A DNA stretch of 64,000 nt from Bacillus salipaludis (lineage in GTDB: Bacteria; Bacillota; Bacilli; Bacillales_B; DSM-18226): the NCBI RefSeq assembly GCF_004358205.1, contig NZ_SMYO01000002.1, positions 372,001 through 436,000 of the forward strand. Reading direction: 5' to 3'. Shown here piece after piece: positions 26,929 to 36,129 of the stretch. The position numbers and the translations under genes were made by a program. Every line of letters begins with the position of its first letter. The stretch's first letter is position 1. The notes under the pieces are model-generated. The model did no database searches and was not told the origin of the DNA. It saw only the letters and a program-made list of their open reading frames with translations.

Positions 26929-28932
26929 ATGCCAAGCCCCATTATTATTCGAATTTGTGTAACGATACCCGTGTTGTTATTGTCCTTTGTTCTTTTTCCT
27001 TGTACTGCTTATCAAGAGAGTAATAAGGTCATTCGGATTGCGGGGGACAACAATTTCCCGCCATTTGAATACCTAAGTGGTTCTGGTGTATACACCGGTT
27101 TTAACGTAGATGTCATGAATGCCATATCCATTCAAACGGGAATCAAGATCGAATATTATCCCATGCCGTGGAATCAAGCGTTAAAGGCACTTAAATCTGG
27201 TAAGGTAGATGCCATTCAGGGGATGAAAGACTATCCTTCACGCAGAAAAACATATGCCTTTTCTAATGATTACTTTATAAGTTCCCAAGCTATTTTTGTT
27301 TTAAAAGATAATATGTATATTCGGCAGATGGATGATCTGGAAGGGAAGAAAGTCGCGGTGCAAAAAAGCGATGTTTCCAATGATTTATTGAATAAAGTGA
27401 ACAATGTGCATTTAATTAAAACGGATAATCAACAGGCTGCTGTTCAACTACTCGTAGAGGGAAAGGCAGATGCATTCGTTGGGAATCGAATTACTGGCCA
27501 GTATGTTCTGCAAAAAAGCGGAAAGCAGTCGAAAATTAAAATCGTTGGCGATGAAATAAATCCGACGAATTACAGTATTGCTGTTTTACCGAAAAACAAA
27601 GCATTATTAACGATATTTAATAAAGGGCTCTCGCAAATAAAAAAGGATGGAACGTATGAAAAAATAGTAAAAAAGTGGTTTGGTGAATACATCATGCCCT
27701 CCGCTCCCAGGCTGCAAAAGGTAATCAAATATTTAGAGGTCGGCCTTTTCGTTACAATTATTATCATAACAGCTGTACTTTGGTGGAATCGCATATTAAA
27801 GAGGAAAGTAGCAAGTCGGACGAGCCAGATTGAAAGGATAAACAAGAAACTGGAAGAAAAGATGATTCTACTTCAAGAGAATAATAACTTTCAACAGCAG
27901 TTATTAAACAGTACCTTAAGCTCATTTGTAACGTTGGATAATAGAGGCCATATATCGATGATCAATCAGAAAGCGATCGATTATTTGAAGCTGAATGAAG
28001 ATATTGTAGGATTGCCTTTCACCCAAACCATTTTGGAAGACTTTATTTCGAAGGAAGAAATACAGAATGTCTTAGAGAAAAAGGAGATTGTATTGCAGAA
28101 GGAAGTAACATGGGAGCCTGTTGTTTCTCTAAAAAGAATCCTAACCTATAGTATTTACCCCATTGTGTCTACAACTGGGAATAGTAAAGGAGCTGTATTA
28201 AATTTTCAGGATATTACGAAACAAAAGGAGTTTGAAAAAAAGGTTGCCCAAGAAGACCGCTTACGTTCACTGGGTCAGCTTATGATGGGGATTGCCCATG
28301 AAATTCGTAATCCACTGACGTCCATTCTTACTTATACGCAACTGCTGCCGAAAAAGTACGAGAATCTTGAATTCCGCAGCTTTTTTTCTCAACATGTGAC
28401 AAGTGAAATTACCCGTCTAAATTCATTGATTAATGACTTATTGGATTATTCGCGTCCGAAGAAATCGGAGCCGGTTCTCTTTTTTCTATACCCGATGATT
28501 CAATCGACTTTACAGTTATTCAAACAAAAAATCAAAGAAAAAAATTTAGGGATTGTTTTTGAAATGGATGAGGAGCTTCAGGCATATGCTGATGTCCTGC
28601 AAATTAAGCAGGTTCTCGTGAATATTATTTTAAATGCGATTGAAGCATTGAAGGAACAGGGGAACTTAACCATTCGCGGGTATTATCAGAGAGAGTTTGC
28701 TGTAATCGAAATTGAAGATAATGGAATTGGAATGTCAGATGAAGTGGCATCCAAGATATTCGACCCTTTTTACAGTAAAAAAGTGAATGGGGTAGGATTG
28801 GGTTTATTCGTTTCCTATCAGCTGCTAGAAGAAAATCAATGCAGTATAAAAGTAGAAAGTACAAAGGGGAAAGGGACTGTAATGACAGTATATTTGCCAT
28901 GTCCAAGGAAGGGGCGAGAAGAAAATGCATAA
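26929..28932 (+). CDS. Sensor histidine kinase with extracellular solute-binding domain
   Basis: 667 residues. A signal peptide (about 1-28) is followed by an SBP_bac_3 domain (IRIAGDNNFPPFEYLSGSGV...YTGFNVDVMNAISIQT) to about residue 255. Then come one membrane helix (VGLFVTIIIITAVLWW, about 270), a PAS domain (about 315-420), HisKA with MGIAHEIRNPLTSILTYTQL (phospho-acceptor His457), and HATPase_c with NIILNAIEAL, IEDNGIGM and GVGLGLFV boxes. It resembles NtrB/AtoS-class kinases. The outer domain is homologous to the ABC binding protein encoded at 30428, so it probably senses the same kind of amino acid directly. It overlaps the response-regulator start by 8 bases. Confidence 0.92.
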   Translation: MPSPIIIRICVTIPVLLLSFVLFPCTAYQESNKVIRIAGDNNFPPFEYLSGSGVYTGFNVDVMNAISIQTGIKIEYYPMPWNQALKALKSGKVDAIQGMKDYPSRRKTYAFSNDYFISSQAIFVLKDNMYIRQMDDLEGKKVAVQKSDVSNDLLNKVNNVHLIKTDNQQAAVQLLVEGKADAFVGNRITGQYVLQKSGKQSKIKIVGDEINPTNYSIAVLPKNKALLTIFNKGLSQIKKDGTYEKIVKKWFGEYIMPSAPRLQKVIKYLEVGLFVTIIIITAVLWWNRILKRKVASRTSQIERINKKLEEKMILLQENNNFQQQLLNSTLSSFVTLDNRGHISMINQKAIDYLKLNEDIVGLPFTQTILEDFISKEEIQNVLEKKEIVLQKEVTWEPVVSLKRILTYSIYPIVSTTGNSKGAVLNFQDITKQKEFEKKVAQEDRLRSLGQLMMGIAHEIRNPLTSILTYTQLLPKKYENLEFRSFFSQHVTSEITRLNSLINDLLDYSRPKKSEPVLFFLYPMIQSTLQLFKQKIKEKNLGIVFEMDEELQAYADVLQIKQVLVNIILNAIEALKEQGNLTIRGYYQREFAVIEIEDNGIGMSDEVASKIFDPFYSKKVNGVGLGLFVSYQLLEENQCSIKVESTKGKGTVMTVYLPCPRKGREENA

Positions 28933-30280
28933 TGTAATTATTATTGATGATGAAGCCACTATTTGCCAATCACTTACTTTTGCTTTAGAAGATCAGTACC
29001 ATGTATATGCCTTTACTGATCCAAGAGAGGCTCTCCCTCTTTTTGAAAGAATAGAAGTCGCCATTGTTTTACTTGATTTAAAAATTGGCGAATATGACGG
29101 AATTGAAATTTTAGAAGAAATAAAGCGTGTTTCTCCTGCTACAGTTGTGATTCTGATGACTGCATTTGGAAGTATTCCTTCTTCCGTGGAAGCCATGCGC
29201 AAGGGAGCTTTTTCCTACGCTACAAAACCTCTTCACCTTGATGAATTGGAAGTATTAATGGCCAAGGCGGAGGAGTTTTATAATTTACAATCCAAAGTTG
29301 AATTTTTAAGTAGTGAGCTTAATAAGATGGGAGAGGCACAGGGGTTAATTGGTGAAAGTTACGCGATTCGTGAAATTCTTTCTCTAATAAAAAAAGTAAA
29401 AGATATCGATTCGTCTATTCTCATTACGGGGGAAAGCGGGACGGGAAAAGAAGTAGTTGCCAGGACGATCCATTATCAAAGCAAGCGGAGAAATAAAAAG
29501 TTCCAAGTGATTAATTGTGCCGCCATTCCGGGTCATCTTTTGGAATCTGAATTATTTGGGTATGAGAAAGGTGCCTTTACGGGAGCTGTTCAGAAAAAGC
29601 AAGGTCTCTTTGTCCTTGCTGAAGGTGGAACTATTTTTTTAGATGAAATAGGAGAAATGGATCTCGGTTTACAAAGTAAGCTTTTGCGCGCCCTTCAGGA
29701 ACGGAAAGTAATGCCAGTAGGTGGAACACAGGAAATTGACTTCAATGTTCGGATTATTTCGGCCACGAATCGTGATTTGGTAAAAGAAGTGAAGGAGAAT
29801 CGTTTTCGCGAAGATCTCTATTATCGGCTCAATGTGATTCCGGTTAAACTTCCACCTCTAAGGGAGCGAAGGGATGATATTCCTTTGTTGGTAGAGTTCT
29901 TTATCAATCGAATTGGAGACAAAATCGGAAAACCAATTGATGGAATTTCTCGTGAAGCCCTGGAAATTCTAAAGCAGTATTCGTTTCCAGGCAATATTCG
30001 TGAGCTACAGAATATCATGGAACGAGCCATTGCTTTAACCAGCTCATCGATTATTGAGAAGGTGGATCTTCCTACAGAAATTCAACTGGAAAATCGTGTT
30101 TTTAGCGACAATACATTGATCCCTGTCTATGTAGGTGAAATGTTGGATGAGATTGAAAAAAGAGTCATTTTCCATAATTTAGCTGCGTTTAATGGAAATC
30201 GAAGAAAGACTGCCCAAGCGATTGGAATGGGAGAAAGAACATTACGAGAGAAATTAAAAAAATATCGGGAAGATGAGTAG
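28925..30280 (+). CDS. Sigma-54-dependent response regulator (NtrC family)
   Basis: 451 residues in the order receiver, AAA+ activator, Fis-type HTH. The receiver has the acidic pair IIIDDEATICQS and phosphorylatable Asp51 in VLLDLKIGEYDG. The AAA+ domain has Walker A GESGTGKEVVAR, the sigma-54 contact loop GAFTGAVQ, Walker B GGTIFLDEIGEM and the R-finger region. The C-terminal HTH is NRRKTAQAIGMGERTLREKL. Partnered with the overlapping kinase gene. Two -24/-12 promoters, before the kinase and before the transporter, are the obvious targets, implying autoregulation and control of uptake. Confidence 0.94.
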   Translation: MHNVIIIDDEATICQSLTFALEDQYHVYAFTDPREALPLFERIEVAIVLLDLKIGEYDGIEILEEIKRVSPATVVILMTAFGSIPSSVEAMRKGAFSYATKPLHLDELEVLMAKAEEFYNLQSKVEFLSSELNKMGEAQGLIGESYAIREILSLIKKVKDIDSSILITGESGTGKEVVARTIHYQSKRRNKKFQVINCAAIPGHLLESELFGYEKGAFTGAVQKKQGLFVLAEGGTIFLDEIGEMDLGLQSKLLRALQERKVMPVGGTQEIDFNVRIISATNRDLVKEVKENRFREDLYYRLNVIPVKLPPLRERRDDIPLLVEFFINRIGDKIGKPIDGISREALEILKQYSFPGNIRELQNIMERAIALTSSSIIEKVDLPTEIQLENRVFSDNTLIPVYVGEMLDEIEKRVIFHNLAAFNGNRRKTAQAIGMGERTLREKLKKYREDE

Positions 30281-30317
30281 GCGAAAATGGCCGGTCGGCG
30301 GTTTTCGCCGCTTTTTT
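30280..30317 (+). terminator. Hairpin terminator after the response regulator
   Basis: GGCGAAAA pairs with TTTTCGCC, followed by GCTTTTTTATTTT. The left arm starts at the last base of the stop codon. Confidence 0.8.
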
Positions 30318-30364
30318 ATTTTAAAGAAAAGCTCATTTTTCCTAATGTTACAACTATTCCGAGT

Positions 30365-30381
30365 TGGCATAATATTTGCAT
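30365..30381 (+). promoter_or_regulatory. Sigma-54 (-24/-12) promoter of the amino acid ABC operon
   Basis: TTGGCATAATATTTGCAT: GG at 30366-30367, GC at 30378-30379, 10 bases between. Start codon about 50 bases downstream. Confidence 0.85.
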
Positions 30382-30427
30382 ATTAAATAAATGTAAGCGA
30401 TTCAATTAAATATACAGGAGGTTCCTT

Positions 30428-31237
30428 ATGAAAAGATTGAAAAGAAGTTTAACTGGAATAGTAACAATGGTGCTCTGTCTGACCCTTGCATTGGTTGGAT
30501 GTGGGAAAGCAGATCAAGCATCCAAACAGGGGCAAAACGGTGATGAAGTATTACAAAAGATAAAAGCAGAGAAAACGTTGGTTGTTGGAACAGATGCAAC
30601 ATTCCCGCCTCTTGAATTTAAAAACGATAAAAAAGAATTTGATGGATTTGATATTGATTTGATGCGTGCAATTGGAAAGGAATTAGGAGCGGAAAAAGTA
30701 GAATTTGTCGATACGGAGTTTAAAGGTCTTATCCCTGGCCTAGAGGCAAAAAAGTTTGATGTGGTTGCTTCCGGAATGTATATAACTGACGAAAGAAAGA
30801 AGGCCATTAATTTCTCAGATACCTATTACCCAGGCGGACTTTCTCTTTTAATTAAAAAGGATAATCAATCCATTAATAGTATAGAAGATTTAAAAGGGAA
30901 AAAAATCGCCGTTCAAATTGGGACAAAATCTGTACAGTTCCTTCAAGAAAACTACCCTGACATAAAAAGAGCAGAAGTAGAGAAAAACGTTGAAATGTTT
31001 CTAGAACTTAAAAGTGGACGAGTAGATGCTGTTTTAACTGGCCTGCCGGCAGCCAAGGTATATGCAATGCAAGACAACTCTGTGAAGGTATTGGATAAGA
31101 CATTAACAAATGAAGAGTATGGATTTGGAATTCGTAAGGAGGACTCCTCTTTTACACAGGCAGTAAATAAAGCATTAAAGACATTAAAAGAGAACGGGAA
31201 ATACCAACAAATCAGCAAAAAGTGGTTCGGGGAATAA
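30428..31237 (+). CDS. Amino acid ABC transporter substrate-binding lipoprotein
   Basis: 269 residues. A lipoprotein signal ends at LALVGC with lipidated Cys25, followed by an SBP_bac_3 (family 3, polar amino acid) domain: LVVGTDATFPPLEFKNDKKE, FDGFDIDLMRAIGKELG, VVASGMYITDERKKAINFSD and the C-terminal KENGKYQQISKKWFGE. It delivers a polar amino acid, such as Gln, Arg or His, to the permease; specificity is not resolved. A strong ribosome binding site (CAGGAGGTTCCTT) precedes the ATG. It is the first gene of a sigma-54-driven operon with permease and ATPase. Confidence 0.93.
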   Translation: MKRLKRSLTGIVTMVLCLTLALVGCGKADQASKQGQNGDEVLQKIKAEKTLVVGTDATFPPLEFKNDKKEFDGFDIDLMRAIGKELGAEKVEFVDTEFKGLIPGLEAKKFDVVASGMYITDERKKAINFSDTYYPGGLSLLIKKDNQSINSIEDLKGKKIAVQIGTKSVQFLQENYPDIKRAEVEKNVEMFLELKSGRVDAVLTGLPAAKVYAMQDNSVKVLDKTLTNEEYGFGIRKEDSSFTQAVNKALKTLKENGKYQQISKKWFGE

Positions 31238-31288
31238 ATCGAAGAAAGAGGGGGACTCCTCCTCTTTTATTAGAAAGGAGCAGAATCG

Positions 31289-31957
31289 ATGGATTTTAAT
31301 GTTTTATTTGAAAATGGCAATTTTCCCTTTTTACTCAAAGGGTTGAGCATTACCCTTACGATGACTTTTTTTGCACTTATATTAAGTTCTATTATCGGCT
31401 TGCTTATCGGGATTGGAGGTATGTCAAAAAATAAAACGATTTCTTTCCTTTGTTCCGTGTATTTAGCTTGGTTTAGGGGAACCCCACTGCTTGTACAGCT
31501 GATGATCCTTTATTATGGGCTGTCCATTGGCTTGGGGCTTGATTTGACCGCTACGGTTGCCGGTGTTTTAGGGATGGGAATGTACAGCGGGGCTTATGTT
31601 TCAGAAATTGTTCGCGGATCGATTCAGTCTATTGAAAAAGGACAAATGGAAGCTGGGCGTTCACTTGGATTAAGCCATTGGCAGACGATGAGAAAAATTA
31701 TCTTACCACAGGCATTGCGAAGAATGCTTCCTCCATTGGCCAATGAATTTATTGCCTTAACAAAGAATTCCTCCTTGCTGTCCGTTATTACTGTACCTGA
31801 ATTGATGAGGGCAGGAAATTCGATTGTATCCAGTAACTTTAAGTATTTTGAAATCTATATCGCAATCGCGGTTTTATATTTTGTGGTTAACTTCATGATT
31901 TCTAAAATCATTAGCTATTTCGAAAAGAGATTGCATGCAGGGGTGGCGCGTGTATGA
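31289..31957 (+). CDS. Amino acid ABC transporter permease
   Basis: 222 residues with five membrane helices and the BPD_transp_1/HisM-GlnP pattern: [20 protein letters not shown], the [20 protein letters not shown] signature and the EAA loop [20 protein letters not shown]. It forms the membrane channel with the ATPase encoded directly after it, whose start overlaps its stop by 4 bases. AAAGGAGCAGAATCG precedes the ATG. Confidence 0.94.
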   Translation: MDFNVLFENGNFPFLLKGLSITLTMTFFALILSSIIGLLIGIGGMSKNKTISFLCSVYLAWFRGTPLLVQLMILYYGLSIGLGLDLTATVAGVLGMGMYSGAYVSEIVRGSIQSIEKGQMEAGRSLGLSHWQTMRKIILPQALRRMLPPLANEFIALTKNSSLLSVITVPELMRAGNSIVSSNFKYFEIYIAIAVLYFVVNFMISKIISYFEKRLHAGVARV

Positions 31958-32712
31958 TTACAGTCAAAGAGATCAACAAACATTATGGGACACACCATGT
32001 TTTAAAAAATATAAGTTTGGAAATCGAAAAAGGCGAAGTCGTTGTAATTATCGGTCCGAGCGGTTCAGGAAAAAGCACGTTTCTGCGCTGCCTAAACTAT
32101 TTAGAGCAAATCCAAGATGGTGTTATTGAGATTGAAGGGGAACCAATCGGGCTTCTACAGCAAGGCCCCAAAAAAGCAGAGATGGCTCAAAAAGAATTGA
32201 ATGCAATGAGAGAAAAAGTGGGGATGGTATTTCAAAATTTCAACTTATTTCCTCATAAAAGCGTCCTGGAGAATGTGATCCTCGCCCCTCTGACTTTAGG
32301 AAGGATGAAAAGGAAAGAATCAATAGAAGTGGCGAAGGAGCTGCTAAAAAAGGTAGGATTAGCTGAAAAAGCAGAGGCCTATCCAGATAATCTTTCTGGC
32401 GGACAAAAACAAAGGGTAGCGATTGCACGGGCATTGGCCATGAAGCCGCATATTATGCTGTTTGATGAGCCTACTTCGGCACTGGATCCGGAACTCGTAG
32501 GGGAAGTGTTAGCTGTAATGAAAGAACTTGCAGCGGAAGGAATGACCATGATTATTGTAACCCATGAAATGGGATTCGCTAAAGAGGTGGCCGACCGTGT
32601 TGTGGTGATGGATGATGGGCGGATTATTGAGGATGGACCGCCTTCTATTATTTTTTCAACTCCACGAAGTGAAAGAACGAAGAGTTTCTTAAGTAAAGTA
32701 CTAGCACATTAA
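31954..32712 (+). CDS. Amino acid ABC transporter ATP-binding protein
   Basis: 252 residues, the normal GlnQ/HisP size. Walker A is [17 protein letters not shown], the Q-loop is [10 protein letters not shown], the signature [17 protein letters not shown], and Walker [16 protein letters not shown] followed by the H-loop IIVTHEM. It energises uptake with the preceding permease and binding protein. An ATGA overlap couples its translation to the permease. A hairpin terminator follows at 32757. Confidence 0.95.
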   Translation: MITVKEINKHYGTHHVLKNISLEIEKGEVVVIIGPSGSGKSTFLRCLNYLEQIQDGVIEIEGEPIGLLQQGPKKAEMAQKELNAMREKVGMVFQNFNLFPHKSVLENVILAPLTLGRMKRKESIEVAKELLKKVGLAEKAEAYPDNLSGGQKQRVAIARALAMKPHIMLFDEPTSALDPELVGEVLAVMKELAAEGMTMIIVTHEMGFAKEVADRVVVMDDGRIIEDGPPSIIFSTPRSERTKSFLSKVLAH

Positions 32713-32756
32713 ATAAATCGTGCGGGCCAGGCTCCAACAAGGTTAATAAAAAAAGT

Positions 32757-32799
32757 AGGTGAAAATTCCAAGCGGCAATTTTCGCCTATTTCTTTTTTA
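32757..32799 (+). terminator. Hairpin terminator after the ABC operon
   Basis: AGGTGAAAATT pairs with AATTTTCGCCT (one G-T), followed by ATTTCTTTTTT. Confidence 0.8.
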
Positions 32800-32839
32800 G
32801 GGATTTTCCTACAATTACAAGGAGAGGACGGTAAGCAGT

Positions 32840-33907
32840 ATGTATACGATTACAGCAAAAGGGATTTGGTCAGGGCGTGTGGACAGCGAAAACGTTTCTG
32901 ATCTGTTTCGATTACATCAAGTTATTCATATTGAGGATTTATCTGCTTTTCAGGAAGTGCAAACCACCCCAGCGATTGGAATCATCGGCTTTAAATGTGA
33001 TGAGGGGGTTAGAAGGAATAAAGGAAGGGTGGGCGCTTATCATGCACCGGATGAGATTCGGAGAGCACTCTCTTCCATACCAGGACATTTGGTATCTAGT
33101 GGGAAACTGTATGACTTCGGCAATGTTAGCTGTGATGATGGGAATTTGGAGCAAGCCCAAGCCGAACTAGGTGAATATGTCCAAAAAATGATGAGTTTCA
33201 ATATTTTTCCGGTCATCATCGGCGGCGGACATGAAGTCGCATATGGGCACTTTTTAGGGTTAAAGCCATACTGGAAACAAGGCAGGCAAGTTGGGATCGT
33301 TAATTTTGATGCCCATTTTGACATGCGTCACTATGATGAAACGACGAGTTCCGGAACGATGTTTAAGCAAATGGCAGATGAACTGGCAAACGAAAACCTT
33401 GCATTCCAATATATGTGCATCGGTATTCAGCGTTACGGAAATACAAAGCATCTATTTGATACGGCAAAACAATACGGATGTGAGTATATTCTAGAGGATG
33501 AGATGGCACAACTTGGTATGGAACGGGTCATTAAGCAAATCAATGCGTTTATCCAAAGGAATGATACGGTGATGGTAACCTTATGCAGTGATGTCATTGG
33601 AGCTGGCTATGCCCCCGGTGTAAGCGCCCCACAGCCCTTTGGAATGGAACCGAAAGTACTGAGGGCATTATTAAAAGAAGCGGTGAAGCATAAGAAAACA
33701 GTAAGTTTTGATATTGCTGAAATTAACCCAAAGCTTGATTTGGACAATCGAACGGTTAAACTGGCAGCTGCTTTTATTGTAGAAGTAATTGATAGTGTTT
33801 TGTCAAAGGAGAGTGACCATGGGGACGGTTTTCCCGGCTTTTTTTATAATGATGATGAATACAACAGATCCTTATTGAGCAGGAGCTTTAGTGAGGCTCC
33901 AATTTAA
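32840..33907 (+). CDS. hutG: Formimidoylglutamase-like ureohydrolase with a REP-derived tail
   Basis: 355 residues of the arginase/agmatinase/formimidoylglutamase superfamily. Mn-binding motifs are visible: GGGHEVAYGHF, VNFDAHFDMR and the region MVTLCSDVIGAGYAPGVSAP. N-formimidoyl-L-glutamate hydrolysis to glutamate and formamide is the likeliest reaction because APGVSAPQPFG is typical of HutG. No other hut genes are nearby, so the exact substrate is unsure. The family normally ends near IVEVIDSVLSKE; here the frame runs on for about 30 residues through a REP2 element (SDHGDGFPGFF...) to a later stop. It is preceded by a terminator and its own AGGAGAGG, so it may be separate from the ABC operon. 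Confidence 0.85.
   Translation: MYTITAKGIWSGRVDSENVSDLFRLHQVIHIEDLSAFQEVQTTPAIGIIGFKCDEGVRRNKGRVGAYHAPDEIRRALSSIPGHLVSSGKLYDFGNVSCDDGNLEQAQAELGEYVQKMMSFNIFPVIIGGGHEVAYGHFLGLKPYWKQGRQVGIVNFDAHFDMRHYDETTSSGTMFKQMADELANENLAFQYMCIGIQRYGNTKHLFDTAKQYGCEYILEDEMAQLGMERVIKQINAFIQRNDTVMVTLCSDVIGAGYAPGVSAPQPFGMEPKVLRALLKEAVKHKKTVSFDIAEINPKLDLDNRTVKLAAAFIVEVIDSVLSKESDHGDGFPGFFYNDDEYNRSLLSRSFSEAPI
33814..33845 (+). repeat. REP2 copy inside the hutG 3' end
   Basis: GACCATGGGGACGGTTTTCC then CGGCTTTTTTT. It encodes the extra C-terminal residues of the hutG-like protein. Confidence 0.8.
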
Positions 33908-33998
33908 TAGCTTTTTTACATTTTTCATTTTAAGAAATCGGGCACGTTTCTAGAACAAAAAAAGTGATTTTCTAAATAATTCAGATTGTTTAATAAAT

Positions 33999-34043
33999 AA
34001 ATCCCGATTTCTCAGTTATGACACTGAGAGATTGGGATTTTTA
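33999..34043. terminator. Bidirectional terminator between hutG and sortase
   Basis: AAATCCCGATTTCTCAG pairs with CTGAGAGATTGGGATTT around TTATGACA (a few G-T pairs), with A- and T-rich flanks. Confidence 0.85.
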
Positions 34044-34098
34044 ATACTGGAATATCCTTAAGGTTGCCCTAGACGCAGGCAATTAGTTTCTTTTTTCT

Positions 34099-34767
34099 TT
34101 AAACAGACTTTTTCAAAGTACCGGTTTGTTTAGATTCATTTGTTAATTGACTTGATAATAGATAGGCAACTAAAATGTATCTTTTGGGTGCATCTCCGAT
34201 AAAGTTAAATGGATAGCAGGTTGAAACCGTTAGCGTGGCTACCGGTTTCGGAACGATAACCGTCCTATCATCTTTATCAACGATTCTTACCTTTTTTATC
34301 TTATAGGTAAACTTGCCCGCTGAAGTAGTAACAACAAGCAGGTCTCCTTTTCCAACCTGTCCCAGCCTTCGAAAAACGGTAATCCGATGCCCTGATAACA
34401 CGGAATTATCATTTTCCCCAGGGAGAACACTTTGCGCATAATGCCCAACACCCTTTGATAATTCATCTTCATCTGAACCTTCAAAAATAGGTAATTCAGC
34501 TTTAAGCTTAGGAATGTATAATTCACCAAATTGTTCATCTTTTTTCGGACGAACGGTGTATAATTCTTGAGACATGGCCACTTGATTGTTTTGGACTTCA
34601 GGCTTTTTAATTGAGTTAGAAGTGGCCGAAACGGTGTCCGGTTTATGCATTTTGTACATAAAATATCCCAGTAAGAACTTATAGCCATTTGTGGTTGAAA
34701 TAGCTAAACCTGTTGCGATCAATAGAATCGAAACAATTAGGGTTATTTTTGTCTTTTTTCTTTTCAT
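34099..34767 (-). CDS. srtD: Class D sortase
   Basis: 222 residues. An N-terminal membrane anchor (ITLIVSILLIATGLAIST) is followed by an extracellular sortase beta-barrel. The catalytic triad is visible: His in NSVLSGHRITVF, Cys in LTVSTCYPFNF and Arg in PKRYILVAYLL. The small size, N-terminal anchor and GELYIPKLKAELPIFEGSDE block are typical of class D. Class D sortases cleave LPNTA-like signals and attach proteins to the wall. The LPNTA substrate is encoded immediately upstream on the same strand, with only one base between the genes, so the two form a dedicated enzyme-substrate pair. Confidence 0.92.
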   Translation of the reverse strand: MKRKKTKITLIVSILLIATGLAISTTNGYKFLLGYFMYKMHKPDTVSATSNSIKKPEVQNNQVAMSQELYTVRPKKDEQFGELYIPKLKAELPIFEGSDEDELSKGVGHYAQSVLPGENDNSVLSGHRITVFRRLGQVGKGDLLVVTTSAGKFTYKIKKVRIVDKDDRTVIVPKPVATLTVSTCYPFNFIGDAPKRYILVAYLLSSQLTNESKQTGTLKKSV

Positions 34768-34768
34768 C

Positions 34769-35878
34769 CTAAGCTGCCTTTCTTCTAAAGGAAAAATAAA
34801 GACCGGCCCCTCCTAAAATCAAGAGCATTCCAATGAGAACATTCTGAACATAATTTCCAGCAGTATTCGGAAGCTCACCGCCTTTTACAGTTTTCATCAC
34901 AGGATGAAGAACTGCCTTTTTCCCTTTTACAACATGCTTTGCAATTGGCTTTGTCTTCACAACCTCTTTCACTTTGTCAGTTGTAGTGCTTAAATCTTTA
35001 CCAACTTGTTTAACGGTATCAGAGTCCACCATTTCTCCTGTGATAAGTAGGTCCGCTAAAAAGTTTCCGTCCAAGTCAGAAATGGTTACTTTCAATTTTG
35101 CATTAACCAGTTCTTTCATGTTTAATACATCTAGTAAAGTTAAAGGTGTTTCATTTTCCCCTTTTACAAGAACGAAATCTATCTTTAACTCCAGCATCGT
35201 TGTTAACTCTTGATAAATGGACAAAAGTTCCTGGATCTGGTCGGCAGTTAACTGGTCTATCGTTTGAAATTGTTGAAAAGCTTCCATTCTTTGTGCCAAT
35301 TTGTCCATTTGATCGAGGGCTTCAGGTGTGGATAGTTTCTCCTCTAATCCTTTTAAATGGTCCGCTAAATTTGTTAATTCTTGATCTGTAAGTCCAAATT
35401 CATCCTGGAACATAGTTAACAGTTCTTTAATAGAATCTGGGTCCAGTTCATTTCCTGATCCGCTGTCATCCGGATTTAAATAAAAGTAGACTGCTTGATC
35501 AAGATCGTCTACAAATACATAGTCGTTGATGTCTTCACCGTTTTCTTTTAATAAGGCAGTAATTTGTTCAATGGATAAACCGTAATCATCCTTCATATAG
35601 GCTAAATTACTATAATCCGATTTGATCACTTCACCAAGAAATTCCTTTAATCCATCGGGACCGTTCACGGTTTTAAAATTCCCCAAAGTTTCATCATAAT
35701 TACTGAGAGACATCTCAATGTCATCTTTTGATACTGTAAAACCGCGGGTCTGGCTGACTTCATTCAAATAAGTTTGTAAATCAGCATCAAAATCGGAGTT
35801 TTCGGCTGCAAATGCCAGCTTTGGTATGAATCCTAAAAATAAAACTAATGAAATGACAATCCTAGCAATTTTCCCCAC
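34769..35878 (-). CDS. Processed acidic surface protein with LPNTA sorting signal
   Basis: 369 residues. A signal peptide (ARIVISLVLFLGFIPKLAFA) is followed by a strongly acidic, helix-rich ectodomain (SNYDETLGNFKTVNGPDGLK; repeated LTDQELTNLADHLKGLEEKL-type segments). The C-terminus has GGELPNTAGNYV, a hydrophobic helix (VLIGMLLILGGAGLYF) and RRKAA. The LPNTA motif and the acidic body match the Bacillus processed acidic surface protein family that accompanies class D sortase. Its function is unknown; in some species such proteins are tied to sporulating-cell or surface remodelling. The region upstream carries a CAAACGTTTG-family repeat. Confidence 0.9.
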   Translation of the reverse strand: MGKIARIVISLVLFLGFIPKLAFAAENSDFDADLQTYLNEVSQTRGFTVSKDDIEMSLSNYDETLGNFKTVNGPDGLKEFLGEVIKSDYSNLAYMKDDYGLSIEQITALLKENGEDINDYVFVDDLDQAVYFYLNPDDSGSGNELDPDSIKELLTMFQDEFGLTDQELTNLADHLKGLEEKLSTPEALDQMDKLAQRMEAFQQFQTIDQLTADQIQELLSIYQELTTMLELKIDFVLVKGENETPLTLLDVLNMKELVNAKLKVTISDLDGNFLADLLITGEMVDSDTVKQVGKDLSTTTDKVKEVVKTKPIAKHVVKGKKAVLHPVMKTVKGGELPNTAGNYVQNVLIGMLLILGGAGLYFSFRRKAA

Positions 35879-36057
35879 ACTTCTTCCTCATTTCTACATT
35901 TCTAGTTGATATTCTTCCAATAAATTATACTTTTAGAATCACCTTAAGTAATTATTAATTTCTTTTTTTAAAATAATTAGGAAGAAATGCACATCCGAAA
36001 AAGGGGATTGATGGTAGTCCCTAGTACTTTTTTCGTGATAATTGTTAAATATTATCT

Positions 36058-36110
36058 TGGACCCCCACTCAAGAGCCCGGCTCAGCTAAAGTTTAAAGTA
36101 TTAAAGCGCG
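36058..36110 (+). repeat. REP1 copy, 5' half lost
   Basis: GGACCCCCACTC, a 10-base insertion, then CTCAGCTAAAGTTTAAAGTA and TTAAAGCG. The left arm of the hairpin is missing. It directly abuts the next repeat-family copy. Confidence 0.7.
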
Positions 36111-36129
36111 GTTGATGGAAAAGATTGAA

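Noticed and set aside
32939..33494. Several frames overlapping hutG on both strands
   Set aside because: All lie within a gene with intact metal-binding motifs and have no independent support.
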